Shown one piece after another: positions 8,765 to 17,815 of a stretch of DNA of 64,000 nucleotides. The position numbers and the translations under genes were made by a program. A model generated the notes under the pieces. It was given only the letters and a program-made list of their open reading frames with translations, did not search any database and had not been told where the DNA came from. The stretch comes from CBDBBY01 sp965203795. GTDB lineage: Bacteria > Pseudomonadota > Alphaproteobacteria > Rhodobacterales > Rhodobacteraceae. The stretch is from contig OZ241915.1 of assembly GCA_965203795.1 (NCBI GenBank), positions 1,550,001 through 1,614,000 on the forward strand, read 5' to 3'. Each line of letters starts with the position of its first letter. Position 1 is the first letter of the stretch.

Positions 8765-10519
8765 ATGACCCGCCAGATGTCCGGTGCACGCATGGTGATT
8801 CAAGCCCTTGCTGACCAGGGCGTGGACACCGTGTTCGGGTATCCCGGCGGGGCCGTTCTGCCGATCTACGACGAGATCATCGCCCAGAACCACATCCGGC
8901 ACTTCCTGGTCCGACACGAGCAGGGCGCTGTCCACGCCGCTGAAGGGTACGCCAGGACCACGGGAAAGCCCGGCGTCGTGCTGGTAACGTCCGGCCCCGG
9001 CGCGACGAATTCGGTCACCGGGCTGACGGATGCGCTGATGGATTCCGTCCCGATCATCCTGATATCGGGCCAGGTGCCCACCTTCATGATCGGAAACGAC
9101 GCGTTCCAGGAGGCTGACACCGTCGGCATCACCCGGCCTTGCACGAAGCACAACTGGCTTGTGAAGGATACCGAGGTTCTGGCGGGCGTCATTCATCACG
9201 CGTTCCACGTCGCGACAGCCGGCCGGCCCGGCCCTGTCCTTGTCGACATACCGAAGGACGTCCAGTTCGCGACCGGCACCTACAGGGATCCGAAGGAGAC
9301 CGCGCCCAGCCGGTACCAGCCGCAGGTCCGGGGCGATCCGGAGGCGATCGAGCAGTTGGCGGAGTGGATGGAGACCGCGGCGAAGCCGATCCTCTACACA
9401 GGCGGAGGAGTCATCAATTCCGGCGCGCGCGCGTGCGAGCTGCTGCGTCAGCTGGCAGATGAAACCGGATTTCCGGTCACTTCGACTCTGATGGGCCTCG
9501 GCGCGTACCCGGCTTCCGGCCCGAACTGGCTCGGGATGCTCGGGATGCATGGCATGTACGAATCAAACATGGCCATGCACGACTGCGATTTGATGATCAA
9601 TGTCGGAGCGCGGTTCGACGACCGGATCACGGGACGGCTCAGCGCGTTCAGCCCCGACTCGCGGAAGGCGCATATCGACATCGACCGCTCCTCCATAAAC
9701 AAGGCCATCCAAGTCGAGATCCCGATTGTGGGCGATGTGGAAAACGTCCTTGAGGATCTGCTTGCCCGATGGCGGAAGCGCGGAAGGCGGACGAATTCCG
9801 AGGGCCTTGCGGAATGGCGCGCCCAGATTGAAAACTGGAAATCCGTGAACTGCCTGAATTACCGGCGTTCCGACCGGTCCATAAAGCCCCAGCACGCGAT
9901 TCAGCGGCTGGAGAAGATCACCCGCGGAATGGACCGGTACGTAACCACGGAGGTCGGCCAGCACCAGATGTGGGCGGCGCAGTTCATGGCCTTCGAGGAG
10001 CCGTTCCGGTGGATGACGTCGGGCGGGCTCGGCACAATGGGCTACGGGCTTCCCGCGTCGATCGGCGTGCAGGTCGCCCGGCCTGAATCGCTGGTCATCA
10101 ACGTCGCCGGCGAGGCTAGCTGGCTGATGAACATGCAGGAAATGGGAACTGCGGTGCAGTACAAGCTGCCGGTCAAGCAGTTCATCCTGAACAACGAGCG
10201 GCTTGGCATGGTCCGGCAGTGGCAGGAGCTTCTGCACGGGGAACGCTACAGCCACTCGTGGTCCGATGCGCTTCCGGATTTCGTGAAGCTGGGAGAGGCG
10301 TTCGGCTGCAAGGGAATCGCGGTGTCCAATCCCGCCGATCTCGACGACGCCATTCAAGAGATGCTGGAATACGACGGCCCGGTCATATTCGACTGCCAGG
10401 TCGAGAAGCACGAGAATTGCTTTCCGATGATTCCGTCGGGCGAACCCCACAACAAGATGCTGCTCGGCGAGAGCGCCGCGCAGGGCGCGATCGGCGACGC
10501 GGGCGCCGTGCTCGTCTAG
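8765..10519 (+). CDS. ilvI: Acetolactate synthase large subunit
   Basis: Catalytic subunit of acetohydroxyacid synthase, joining pyruvate with pyruvate or 2-oxobutyrate in valine, leucine and isoleucine synthesis. The 584-residue product has the full family plan: the N-terminal ThDP domain (VFGYPGGAVLPIYD, RHEQGAVHAAEGYAR with the catalytic Glu), the central FAD-binding domain and the C-terminal ThDP domain (GLGTMGYGLPASIG, ILNNERLGMVRQWQELLHGERYSHSW). The metal-binding motif reads GEASWLMN, with Glu where most relatives have Asp; to my knowledge this variant occurs in Rhodobacterales enzymes. The ATG at 8765 is where homology begins. It is followed 12 bases on by the regulatory subunit. Also called ilvB in some alphaproteobacteria. 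Confidence 0.95.
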   Translation: MTRQMSGARMVIQALADQGVDTVFGYPGGAVLPIYDEIIAQNHIRHFLVRHEQGAVHAAEGYARTTGKPGVVLVTSGPGATNSVTGLTDALMDSVPIILISGQVPTFMIGNDAFQEADTVGITRPCTKHNWLVKDTEVLAGVIHHAFHVATAGRPGPVLVDIPKDVQFATGTYRDPKETAPSRYQPQVRGDPEAIEQLAEWMETAAKPILYTGGGVINSGARACELLRQLADETGFPVTSTLMGLGAYPASGPNWLGMLGMHGMYESNMAMHDCDLMINVGARFDDRITGRLSAFSPDSRKAHIDIDRSSINKAIQVEIPIVGDVENVLEDLLARWRKRGRRTNSEGLAEWRAQIENWKSVNCLNYRRSDRSIKPQHAIQRLEKITRGMDRYVTTEVGQHQMWAAQFMAFEEPFRWMTSGGLGTMGYGLPASIGVQVARPESLVINVAGEASWLMNMQEMGTAVQYKLPVKQFILNNERLGMVRQWQELLHGERYSHSWSDALPDFVKLGEAFGCKGIAVSNPADLDDAIQEMLEYDGPVIFDCQVEKHENCFPMIPSGEPHNKMLLGESAAQGAIGDAGAVLV

Positions 10520-10531
10520 GCTGCAGGACCG

Positions 10532-11104
10532 ATGAAAAAACTGAAGATAAAGAAAGGCGCGTCAAGGAAATCGGCATACGATCTCCGAAGCCCGCTAGAG
10601 GACGAGCTTGAAACCCACACCCTGTCCGTGCTCGTGGACAATGAGGCTGGCGTGCTTGCCCGGGTCATCGGCCTGTTCTCCGGCAGAGGCTACAACATCG
10701 ACAGCCTGACGGTCGCCGAGGTCGACCGCGAGGGCAAGCGCTCCCGAATCACGATCGTCACCAACGGCAAGCCCGCTGTCATCGAGCAGATCAAAGCGCA
10801 GCTAGAGCGGATGGTGCCGGTCTACCTGGTCAGCGATCTGACAATCGACGGACCGTCGGTGGAACGTGAGCTGGCGCTCTTGAAAGTCCGCGGACAAGGC
10901 GCGCAGCGCGTGGAGGCGCTGCGGCTCGCGGATATTTTCCGCGCCAAGGTCGTGGATTCGACGCTCGAAAGCTTCGTATTCGAAATCACGGGCGTTCCGG
11001 AAAAGGTCGACGCCTTTGCCGACCTTCTCAAGCCGCTGGAGCTGGTCGAAGTCGCCAGAACCGGGGTCGTCGGGATGTCGAGAGGCAGCCAGGCCGACTA
11101 CTGA
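10532..11104 (+). CDS. ilvH: Acetolactate synthase small (regulatory) subunit
   Basis: Regulatory subunit that activates the large subunit and confers valine feedback inhibition. The 190-residue product carries an N-terminal ACT domain (residues about 25-100; HTLSVLVDNEAGVLARVIGLF and GYNIDSLTV) and the C-terminal ALS_ss domain (LALLKVR, IFRAKVVD, ESFVFEITG). About 24 basic and polar residues precede the ACT domain, as in some alphaproteobacterial forms. It lies 12 bases after ilvI and is convergent with nrdJ, with only 19 bases between the stop codons. Also named ilvN. Confidence 0.95.
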   Translation: MKKLKIKKGASRKSAYDLRSPLEDELETHTLSVLVDNEAGVLARVIGLFSGRGYNIDSLTVAEVDREGKRSRITIVTNGKPAVIEQIKAQLERMVPVYLVSDLTIDGPSVERELALLKVRGQGAQRVEALRLADIFRAKVVDSTLESFVFEITGVPEKVDAFADLLKPLELVEVARTGVVGMSRGSQADY

Positions 11105-11123
11105 CAAGCCAGTCGGCGGAACG

Positions 11124-14100
11124 TCAGCTGCATCCGCTTGTCGACCCGCATGTCGCGCAATGCAGGCAGGTGCCGCTGCGGACCAGCGTGAAATTGCCGC
11201 ACTCTCCGCACGCGTCCCCGTCGTAGCCTTTCATCCGCGCGGTTCCGCCTGCGTCCGCCGCGGCGTTTCCGAACAGATCGCCGTTCGGGCTCGCGGCGGC
11301 AAGATCGAGCGCTTGCGCCGCGCCGTTGCCGCCTCCGTTTTGGGCGGCGTACGCGACGACCGTCGCGGGCGCGACCGGATCCGCTGTGATTTTGTCGCCG
11401 TGATCTCCGCCGGTGGCGGCAGGCGTCGGCGCTTCGGCGGCAACCGTCTCCTCCCGCTCCTCGGTCACCGTTTCTTTCGCGCGTTCGCCGGTTTCAATGT
11501 CGCTGAAGTCGGGCTCCCCAGCCGGTTGGACATGCGCGAGCTCGATCCGGTCGAGGTAGCTCACCGCCAGCTCGCGGAAAATGTAGTCTAGGATCGACGA
11601 TGCCGTCTTGATCTTGTCGTCCCCGAAGACGACCCCGGAGGGCTCGAATTTCGTGAACGTGAACGCCTGCACGAAAGTCTCCAAAGGCACCCCGTATTGA
11701 AGGCCAAGCGAGATCGCAATTGCGAAATTGTTCATCATCGCCCGGAATCCGGCGCCCTCCTTGTGCATGTCGATGAAGATCTCGCCGAGGTCGCCGTTTT
11801 CGTACTCGCCGGTTCTCAGGTAGACCTTGTGGCCCCCGATCACGGCCTTCTGCGTGTATCCTCGCCGACGGAACGGCAGTTTCGCCCGCCGCTTGCCTTC
11901 GATCATTTCCTTCGCAAGCTTCTGGGCGAGCAGCATCACCTGCTCCCGGTCGTGTCCCGGCGCGGCGTCCTCTTCGTCCTCGGCGCAGTCATCCACCAAG
12001 GAGGCTGCAAGCGGCTGGCTCAGCTTGGATCCGTCGCGGTATATCGCAATCGCCTTGACGCCCAGCTTCCACGCGAGCTCGTAGGCGGTCCTGCAATCGC
12101 CGACCGTCGAGGCCCGCGGCATGTTCACGGTCTTCGAAATCGCGCCGCAAAGGAAGCTTTGGGCGGCGGCCATCATCCTGATGTGGCTCTCGATGCCCAG
12201 GCTACGAGTCCCCCTACTCCCGCATTCACTCGCGCAGTCGAACACCGGGAGGTCGAACTCGTTGAGATGCGGCGCGCCCTCAAGCGTCATCGTCCCGCAG
12301 CTGTACTCGTTGGCTTCGGCGATCTGCTCTGGTGTGAAGCCGAGCCGCCGCAACAGGTCGAAGCCCGGCTGCGCGGCCTCGTCCTTTCCGATTCCAAGCT
12401 TCTCGACGCAGAACTCCAAGCCGAGGACTTCCGGATTGAAAGCAAACCGGATGTCGAACGCCGATCCAACCGCCGCCTCGATCGCGGCGATTTCCGCATC
12501 GCCGAAGCCGACCTTGCTCAGGGATTCATGGTTGATGTGCGGACCATCGGCCAGCGTCCCGTGGCCGGTCGCGTAGCGAACGATGTCCTTGATTTCGCGG
12601 TCGGAGTAACCGAGCTTCGCAAGCGCGTTCGGAACCGACTGGTTGATGATCTTGAAGTAGCCCCCGCCCGCCAGTTTCTTGAACTTGACGAGGGCGTAGT
12701 CCGGCTCGATTCCGGTGGTGTCGCAGTCCATCACCAGCCCGATCGTGCCTGTCGGCGCGATTAGCGTGGTCTGGGCATTTCGGTAGCCGTGCTTCTCTCC
12801 GAGTTCCAAGGCCCTGTCCCAAGCCTGCGCCGCGAGTTTGGGGAGCGATTTGTCCGGGCAGGCCTCGGCGTCGAGCGGAACAGGCGCGATGTTGACCGAT
12901 TCGTAGCCATCGGCCCGCCCGTGCGCGGCGTTCCGGTGGTTCCGGATGACCCGCAGCATCTCCCGGGCATTCTTCTCGTAGCTTGGGAACGGCCCCAGCT
13001 CCTTGGCCATCTCCGCGGACGCCTGGTAGGCCACGCCTCCCATCAGCGCCGTGATCGCCGCGCAAACGGATCGCCCGCCGTCGGAATCGTATCCAAGCCC
13101 CATGTTCATCAGGAGGCCGCCGAGATTGGCGTAACCTAGGCCGAGCGTGCGGAAATCGTAGGATTTGCGGGCAATCGCCTTCGACGGGAACTGCGCCATG
13201 AACACTGAGATTTCCAGCGTGAAGGTCAGCAGCCGGGTGGCGTGGACGAAGCCGTCGGAGTCGAACCGTCCCTCCTTGTAATAGCTGAGAAGGTTTATCG
13301 AGGCGAGATTGCACGCGGTGTCGTCGATGAACATGTACTCCGAACAAGGGTTCGAAGCCCTGATTTCGCCGTCGTTCGGGCATGTATGCCAATCGTTTAC
13401 GGTGTCGTGGAACTGAACGCCGGGGTCCGCGCACGCCCAAGCGGCATGCCCAATTCCATCCCAGAGCCGCCGCGCCGCCACCGTCCGGACCGTCGCGCCG
13501 TCCGTCCGCCTGCGAAGCGACCAATTGCGGCCTCCGTTCACCGCGTCCATGAACTTGTCTGTGACTCGAACCGAATTGTTGGAGTTCTGGCCAGATACCG
13601 TCGCGTAAGCCTCCGACTCCCAGTCCGTGTTGAAGACAGCGAAATCGATCGCTGTAAAGCCTTGGCCCGCGTACTGCAGGGTCTTGGAAAGAAAGGCCTC
13701 TGGAACGCACATGCGGCGGGCCTGCCGGATGGCGGATTTCAGTTGCGGGTTCTTGCCGGGCGAGCAGGCGTCCGCCCTGGTTCCGTCCCAGCTGCCGATG
13801 GCGGCGAACACCTCCTTCACCGCCTCGGAGATTACCTTCGAGCCGGCGACCAGAGAGGCGACCTTCTGCTCCTCGGTAACCTTCCAGTTAATGAATTCCT
13901 CGACATCCGGGTGGTCGATGTCGCAGATCACCATCTTCGCGGCGCGCCGGGTGGTTCCGCCCGACTTGATCGCGCCCGCGGCGCGATCCCCGATCTTCAG
14001 GAAGCTCATCATGCCGCTGGACTTGCCGCCGCTCGCCAGCGGCTCGTTCTCGCCCCGGAGATTCGAGAAATTCGTGCCCGTGCCCGATCCGAACTTGAAC

Positions 14101-14771
14101 AGCCGCGCTTCGCGGGTCCAAAGATCCATGATCCCGCCGGAGTTTACCAGATCGTCGCTGATCGACTGGATGAAGCAAGCATGCGGCTGCGGCCGCTCGT
14201 ACGCGCTGCGCGACTTCGTAACGCGACCGGTGCCGGGCTCGACATAGTAGTGGCCCTGCTCCGGCCCATTGATGCCGTACGCCCAGTGGAGGCCGGTGTT
14301 GAACCATTGAGGCGAGTTCGGCGCCAGCTGCTGCGTGGCAAGCATGTAGCGCATCTCGTCGAAGTATGCGCGCGCATCCTCCTCGGTATCGAACAGCTTC
14401 CCCTTCCAGCCCCAGTAGGTCCAAGCGCCGGCGAGCCGGTCGAAGACCTGCTTGGCGGAGGTTTCCGTGCCGTAGCGCTCCGTCTTCGGCAGTTCGAACA
14501 GCCGCTCCTTGTCGGGCACGGAGCGCCAGACGAAGCTCGGCACGCTGTTTTCTTCGAAGCGCTTCAGGTGCTTGGGAACGCCTGCCTTCCGGAAGTATTT
14601 CTGGGCAAGCACGTCCGCCGCAACCTGGCTCCAGGACGCAGGGACTTCGATGGTGTCCAGGCTGAATACCAGCGATCCGTCGGTGTTTCTGATTTCGGAC
14701 CGCCGCCGGTCGAACTTGATTCGTTCGTACGGATCACCCTCCGGGAAAGTGAAGCGCCTCGCTATCTTCAT
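11124..14771 (-). CDS. nrdJ: Adenosylcobalamin-dependent ribonucleotide reductase, class II
   Basis: Reduces ribonucleotides to deoxyribonucleotides using a radical generated from adenosylcobalamin, so no oxygen or second subunit is needed. From ATG 14771, preceded by AGGAGG, the product has 1215 residues, a normal length for the long NrdJ class. Recognisable pieces are TQQLAPNSPQWFNTGLHWAYG, FKFGSGTGTNFSNLRG and the catalytic-site segment SNPCSEYMFIDDTACNLASINL at about residue 470. Further on are APTGTIGLVMDCDTTGIEP and a C-terminal cysteine-rich zinc-ribbon tail (CGECGNFTLVRSGTCLHC). No NrdAB or NrdEF genes are in the window. Together with thyX and ndk it belongs to dNTP supply. Confidence 0.96.
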   Translation of the reverse strand: MKIARRFTFPEGDPYERIKFDRRRSEIRNTDGSLVFSLDTIEVPASWSQVAADVLAQKYFRKAGVPKHLKRFEENSVPSFVWRSVPDKERLFELPKTERYGTETSAKQVFDRLAGAWTYWGWKGKLFDTEEDARAYFDEMRYMLATQQLAPNSPQWFNTGLHWAYGINGPEQGHYYVEPGTGRVTKSRSAYERPQPHACFIQSISDDLVNSGGIMDLWTREARLFKFGSGTGTNFSNLRGENEPLASGGKSSGMMSFLKIGDRAAGAIKSGGTTRRAAKMVICDIDHPDVEEFINWKVTEEQKVASLVAGSKVISEAVKEVFAAIGSWDGTRADACSPGKNPQLKSAIRQARRMCVPEAFLSKTLQYAGQGFTAIDFAVFNTDWESEAYATVSGQNSNNSVRVTDKFMDAVNGGRNWSLRRRTDGATVRTVAARRLWDGIGHAAWACADPGVQFHDTVNDWHTCPNDGEIRASNPCSEYMFIDDTACNLASINLLSYYKEGRFDSDGFVHATRLLTFTLEISVFMAQFPSKAIARKSYDFRTLGLGYANLGGLLMNMGLGYDSDGGRSVCAAITALMGGVAYQASAEMAKELGPFPSYEKNAREMLRVIRNHRNAAHGRADGYESVNIAPVPLDAEACPDKSLPKLAAQAWDRALELGEKHGYRNAQTTLIAPTGTIGLVMDCDTTGIEPDYALVKFKKLAGGGYFKIINQSVPNALAKLGYSDREIKDIVRYATGHGTLADGPHINHESLSKVGFGDAEIAAIEAAVGSAFDIRFAFNPEVLGLEFCVEKLGIGKDEAAQPGFDLLRRLGFTPEQIAEANEYSCGTMTLEGAPHLNEFDLPVFDCASECGSRGTRSLGIESHIRMMAAAQSFLCGAISKTVNMPRASTVGDCRTAYELAWKLGVKAIAIYRDGSKLSQPLAASLVDDCAEDEEDAAPGHDREQVMLLAQKLAKEMIEGKRRAKLPFRRRGYTQKAVIGGHKVYLRTGEYENGDLGEIFIDMHKEGAGFRAMMNNFAIAISLGLQYGVPLETFVQAFTFTKFEPSGVVFGDDKIKTASSILDYIFRELAVSYLDRIELAHVQPAGEPDFSDIETGERAKETVTEEREETVAAEAPTPAATGGDHGDKITADPVAPATVVAYAAQNGGGNGAAQALDLAAASPNGDLFGNAAADAGGTARMKGYDGDACGECGNFTLVRSGTCLHCATCGSTSGCS

Positions 14772-15279
14772 TGGCCGTACTTTACCTCCTAGGCTGCAGA
14801 GTCTGGCTGCCGACTGCCGCTCAGCTTTCCACAAGTTATCCCCAACATGTGGTGAGTCAGCGAGGCGACCGCGCAAAATGATGCAATTTTTTGTACCGGT
14901 CAACAAAAATTGTAGAAATCCGGAAAATTTCTGAACTCACCGAAAACGGTGTTGCACGCACCCGGTTGCGTCCGACAAGCAGAGACAGGTTGATCGGAGC
15001 GATTCATATTGTTGGGCCAAGCTTCAAACGGGCCAGTTCGAACAAGTCGTCATGTGACGAGGCGGCGTCCGCGCATGCGCGGTTCCCTGCTCGCTGCGCG
15101 CCTCATGCCCCCGTCTTGCGAATCAGAAGGAGAATCCGGAACGAATCGCTTTGCCGCACGGAGCGAATCGATACGTCCGGAGCCCGACGCGTTCCCTATG
15201 CCGGAGTGCCGACCGCACCGAAGGGGCTTATCCGTCCTCATCGCTGGAGCATCCCCAGCGAAGTCCGGCGCCGAATCGC
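14772..15279. other. Gene-free region upstream of nrdJ
   Basis: A 508-base region between nrdJ and tRNA-Pro, both on the minus strand. The half next to nrdJ is AT-richer and holds its probable promoter and the short hairpin CACCGAAAACGGTG near 14938-14951. The rest is GC-rich with no supported gene. I found no clear NrdR box and no cobalamin riboswitch. Confidence 0.45.
14875..14903 (-). promoter_or_regulatory. Possible sigma-70 type promoter of nrdJ
   Basis: On the minus strand TTGACC (14903-14898) and CATTTT (14880-14875) are separated by 17 bases in an AT-rich patch about 105 bases upstream of the nrdJ start. The -10 element is weak, so this is a suggestion only. Confidence 0.3.
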
Positions 15280-15356
15280 TGGTCGGGGCGACTGGATTCG
15301 AACCAGCGACCTGCGGTTCCCAAAACCGCCGCGCTACCAGGCTGCGCCACGCCCCG
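15280..15356 (-). tRNA. tRNA-Pro (anticodon TGG)
   Basis: A 77-base cloverleaf including an encoded CCA end. The acceptor stem CGGGGCG pairs with CGCCCCG, the anticodon stem GCGGT/ACCGC encloses loop TTTGGGA, and the T arm contains GGTTCGAATCC. The anticodon is TGG, which reads proline codons. It lies 18 bases downstream of the DUF192 gene on the same strand, so it may be cotranscribed with the cold-shock operon. Confidence 0.95.
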
Positions 15357-15374
15357 TCGAAGCTGAGTTAAGGC

Positions 15375-15860
15375 TTAGGATTCGCTACCGCAAGGCCAAG
15401 CCGCTTCGGATTGGTCGATGAGCGGATGGCGCGCCACGGTCCCCTGCCCGATCCCCAGCAAATCAGCCATGCCGGCGTTCACTTCAAGCGCTGCCGCGAC
15501 GCCGCTGCCCCCGTCGATCGTGCTCGTGTCGAACGGGACCGCGTTCCTATGCAGCGTTGTCAGAGTTCCCGTTTCGTCGAAGAACAGGATGTCCAGCGGA
15601 ATCCGCGTGTTCTTCATCCAGAACGTGGCCCGGCGCGGCGATTCGTACACGAAGAGCATTCCCGCGCTCGGCGCGAGGCTCTCGCGGAACATCAGCCCCT
15701 CCGCGCGGAGCTCCTGCGTGTCCGCGACCTCGACGGAAAAGCTGGCAGCGCCCCAGTCCCCGCGCAGCTCGAATTCTCCCAGGCTGCACTCGGACCGGGC
15801 CGCGTCCGCGGCCAGGAAAAGCAGAACCGCCGCCCCGGCTAGAGGCGACGACAAGGTCAT
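15375..15860 (-). CDS. DUF192 family secreted protein
   Basis: A 161-residue protein of the DUF192 family, function not established. Residues 1-22 form a signal peptide or membrane anchor (PLAGAAVLLFLAADAARS). The conserved domain follows, with RAEGLMFRESLAPSAGMLFVYE, FWMKNTRIPLDILFFD and ALEVNAGMADLLGIGQG. It should be located in the periplasm. The ATG at 15860 overlaps the stop codon of the cold-shock gene by ATGA, which points to translational coupling. The two genes keep this order in related alphaproteobacteria. Confidence 0.9.
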   Translation of the reverse strand: MTLSSPLAGAAVLLFLAADAARSECSLGEFELRGDWGAASFSVEVADTQELRAEGLMFRESLAPSAGMLFVYESPRRATFWMKNTRIPLDILFFDETGTLTTLHRNAVPFDTSTIDGGSGVAAALEVNAGMADLLGIGQGTVARHPLIDQSEAAWPCGSES

Positions 15861-16387
15861 TCGATGTCGGGTGGCTCGTCCGCCGCCGCTTCCCACGGGC
15901 AGATTTCGGCGGCCATCTTTCCGCGCGGGCCCTCGGTGACCCGGATGCAGACGGCCTCGCCCGGCTGAAGATCGGCAAGGCCGCTTTGCCGAAGCACTTC
16001 CATGTGCAGGAAGATGTCGTTCCGCTCGCCGTAGACGTTGGCGAAGCCGAAGCCCCGAAGCTTGTCGAACCACTTCACGCGCGCAGGGACCAACGGCCCC
16101 GCATCGGCCGGAAGAAAGTCGGAAGGGCCGTCAGGCCTGTCCGAATCAAACTCCTGGAAGCTGTCCGCCTCGATCGAAAGGACCTCGGTCGCCTGTATTC
16201 CCCGACGCGATTCCTGCGCCATCAATTCGATCGCGGAACCCTCGGCGACGGAGCCCCGCCCGAATTTCCGCAACACGTTGATGTGAAGAAGGATGTCCGG
16301 CCCGGGGTCGTCCGAAACGACGAATCCAAACCCCTTGGCCGCGTTGAACCACTTCACCCGGCCCTTAATTCTGTGCTGAGTATTCAA
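15857..16387 (-). CDS. Cold-shock protein with two cold-shock domains
   Basis: A 176-residue nucleic-acid-binding protein with two tandem cold-shock domains. The first, at about residues 7-68, has GRVKWFNAAKGFGFVVSDD and DILLHINVLR. The second, at about 100-165, has ARVKWFDKLRGFGFANVYGE and DIFLHMEVLR. Both keep the RNP1-like aromatic motif (KGFGFV, RGFGFA). The domains are joined by an acidic linker. Double-domain forms are common in alphaproteobacteria. The start appears to be TTG 16387. No better start precedes the first domain, so the exact start is uncertain. It has a recognisable promoter about 90 bases upstream and is coupled to the DUF192 gene. Confidence 0.88.
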   Translation of the reverse strand: MNTQHRIKGRVKWFNAAKGFGFVVSDDPGPDILLHINVLRKFGRGSVAEGSAIELMAQESRRGIQATEVLSIEADSFQEFDSDRPDGPSDFLPADAGPLVPARVKWFDKLRGFGFANVYGERNDIFLHMEVLRQSGLADLQPGEAVCIRVTEGPRGKMAAEICPWEAAADEPPDIE

Positions 16388-16476
16388 TTTAGGAGTACCT
16401 TAGCCATGCCTTGCCCGGCTACACCTCGCCCTGCCCTGCCGGAAAAACGATAAATGGCGAGCCGCCGCTTGACGCC

Positions 16477-16505
16477 CTTATAGGGTGCTGCGCAGCACAA
16501 GTAAA
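16477..16505 (-). promoter_or_regulatory. Promoter of the cold-shock/DUF192 operon with palindromic spacer
   Basis: On the minus strand TTTACT (16505-16500) and TATAAG (16482-16477) are 17 bases apart, a good sigma-70 match. The spacer contains the perfect 14-base palindrome GTGCTGCGCAGCAC (16485-16498), which could be an operator. The predicted leader to the TTG at 16387 is about 80 bases, suitable for post-transcriptional cold-shock control. The ISAs1 element begins 20 bases upstream of the -35 element. Confidence 0.5.
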
Positions 16506-16514
16506 TTGCCGAAA

Positions 16515-16524
16515 CCGCCGGTCG
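16515..16524. repeat. Left copy of 10-bp target duplication of the ISAs1 element
   Basis: CCGCCGGTCG directly precedes the left end of the element and is repeated exactly at 17760-17769 after its right end. Confidence 0.9.
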
Positions 16525-17759
16525 CAGGGCAATTGCATTTGAGGGTCCATTGCTTCAGGGATTTCCCCGGATGCGGCGACAACAGCCGCACCGGGCAGGA
16601 CCAGGAGGCGGGCAATGGGCAGATTCTCCCATTATTTCAAGGATGTCGACGATCCCAGGACGGGCAACGCGAAGCGCCACGACTTCCATGAGATCGTAAT
16701 GATCGCGGTGCTTTCGAGCCTGTGCGGCGGGCAGACCTGCGTCGACATGGCGGATTTCGCCGCCAACAATGAGGAGTTCCTGCGCCGCTTCATGGCGCTG
16801 GAGCGCGGAACCCCGAGCCACGACACGTTCTCGCGGCTGTTCCGGCTGCTGGACCCGAAGCCGCTCGCGGCGGCGATGGCGGAGCTCGTCGCGGACTGGG
16901 GGAAGGCGCTGGGGAAGGACGGCAAGCGGCAGATCGCGGTCGACGGCAAGGCGCTCCGGCGGTCGTATCTGCGCGCCGGGGAGACGTCGCCGCTGCACAT
17001 GGTGAGTGCCCTCCTGACGGAGGCCGGCATCGTGCTCGGCCAGACCGCGGTCGAAGGCAAGTCCAACGAGATTCCGGCGATGGCAGCGCTTCTGGATCTC
17101 CTGGACATCGAGGGCGCGCTGGTGACGGCCGACGCGATGCATGCGCAGCGGAAAACGGCGGAGCTGATCATCGGCAAGGGCGGGGACTACGCGCTGGCCC
17201 TGAAGGCCAACCAGGGCTCGCTCCACGAGGACGCCAAGGAATGGCTGGAGGATCCCGAGGCGGCGAAGGAAATGCTTTCGCATCAGCATGTTGACGGCGG
17301 CCACGGGCGGGTCGAGACGCGCACCGCGACGGTCTCGCACGACGTCGGATGGCTGCAGGACGACCACCGATGGCCGGGCCTCCAGGCGGTCGGCAAAATC
17401 GAGGCGGTCCGCGAAGCCGCGGGGCGAACCACCGCCGAGACCCGCTACTACATCATGAGCCGGAAGATGGCTCCCGAGGAGCTCCTGGAGGCCGTCCGCA
17501 GCCATTGGGCGATCGAGAACCGGCTGCACTGGATTTTGGATGTCCAGATGCGGGAGGACGACCTGCGGAACCGGGCCGGGCACGGGCCGGCGAACCTCGC
17601 GGCCATCCGTCGGCTGGCCGTGAGCATCGTGCGCTTGGCGGACGACAAGCTGTCGTTCCGGAGGCGGCTCCTGAAGGCGGCGCAAGTGCCGGACTACCGC
17701 TTCGAACTCATCGAAAAAGCTGCCGGTCTCTCCACAGAAATTGAAATGCAATAGCCCTG
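16525..17759 (+). mobile_element. Complete ISAs1-family insertion sequence
   Basis: A 1235-bp element with near-identical terminal inverted repeats: CAGGGCAATTGCATTT at the left end and, read inward from 17759, CAGGGCTATTGCATTT. It is flanked by the perfect 10-bp duplication CCGCCGGTCG, the size expected for this family. It holds one intact transposase gene. It sits between the cold-shock promoter and the end of pdxH and disrupts no recognised gene. Perfect duplication and an open transposase frame suggest a recent insertion. Confidence 0.93.
16615..17754 (+). CDS. ISAs1-family transposase
   Basis: A 379-residue DDE transposase that moves the surrounding element. The N-terminal domain has DPRTGNAKRHDFHEIVMIAVLSSLCGG and SHDTFSRLFRLLDP. 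The catalytic core has IAVDGKALRRSY (first Asp), GALVTADAMHAQ (second Asp) and SHWAIENRLHWILDVQMREDDLRNR (Glu), all typical of the ISAs1 group. The frame is intact from ATG 16615 to the TAG at 17752-17754, which is inside the right terminal repeat. Confidence 0.95.
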   Translation: MGRFSHYFKDVDDPRTGNAKRHDFHEIVMIAVLSSLCGGQTCVDMADFAANNEEFLRRFMALERGTPSHDTFSRLFRLLDPKPLAAAMAELVADWGKALGKDGKRQIAVDGKALRRSYLRAGETSPLHMVSALLTEAGIVLGQTAVEGKSNEIPAMAALLDLLDIEGALVTADAMHAQRKTAELIIGKGGDYALALKANQGSLHEDAKEWLEDPEAAKEMLSHQHVDGGHGRVETRTATVSHDVGWLQDDHRWPGLQAVGKIEAVREAAGRTTAETRYYIMSRKMAPEELLEAVRSHWAIENRLHWILDVQMREDDLRNRAGHGPANLAAIRRLAVSIVRLADDKLSFRRRLLKAAQVPDYRFELIEKAAGLSTEIEMQ

Positions 17760-17769
17760 CCGCCGGTCG
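17760..17769. repeat. Right copy of 10-bp target duplication of the ISAs1 element
   Basis: CCGCCGGTCG directly follows the right end of the element and matches 16515-16524 exactly. Confidence 0.9.
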
Positions 17770-17815
17770 ACCGAAGTTTGCGCGCGCCGCTCCGAGGCCC
17801 GTCGGCGACGGATTC

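Noticed and set aside
14772..15279. NrdR box or cobalamin riboswitch upstream of nrdJ
   Set aside because: No NrdR consensus pair and no B12-box-like sequence could be found by eye.
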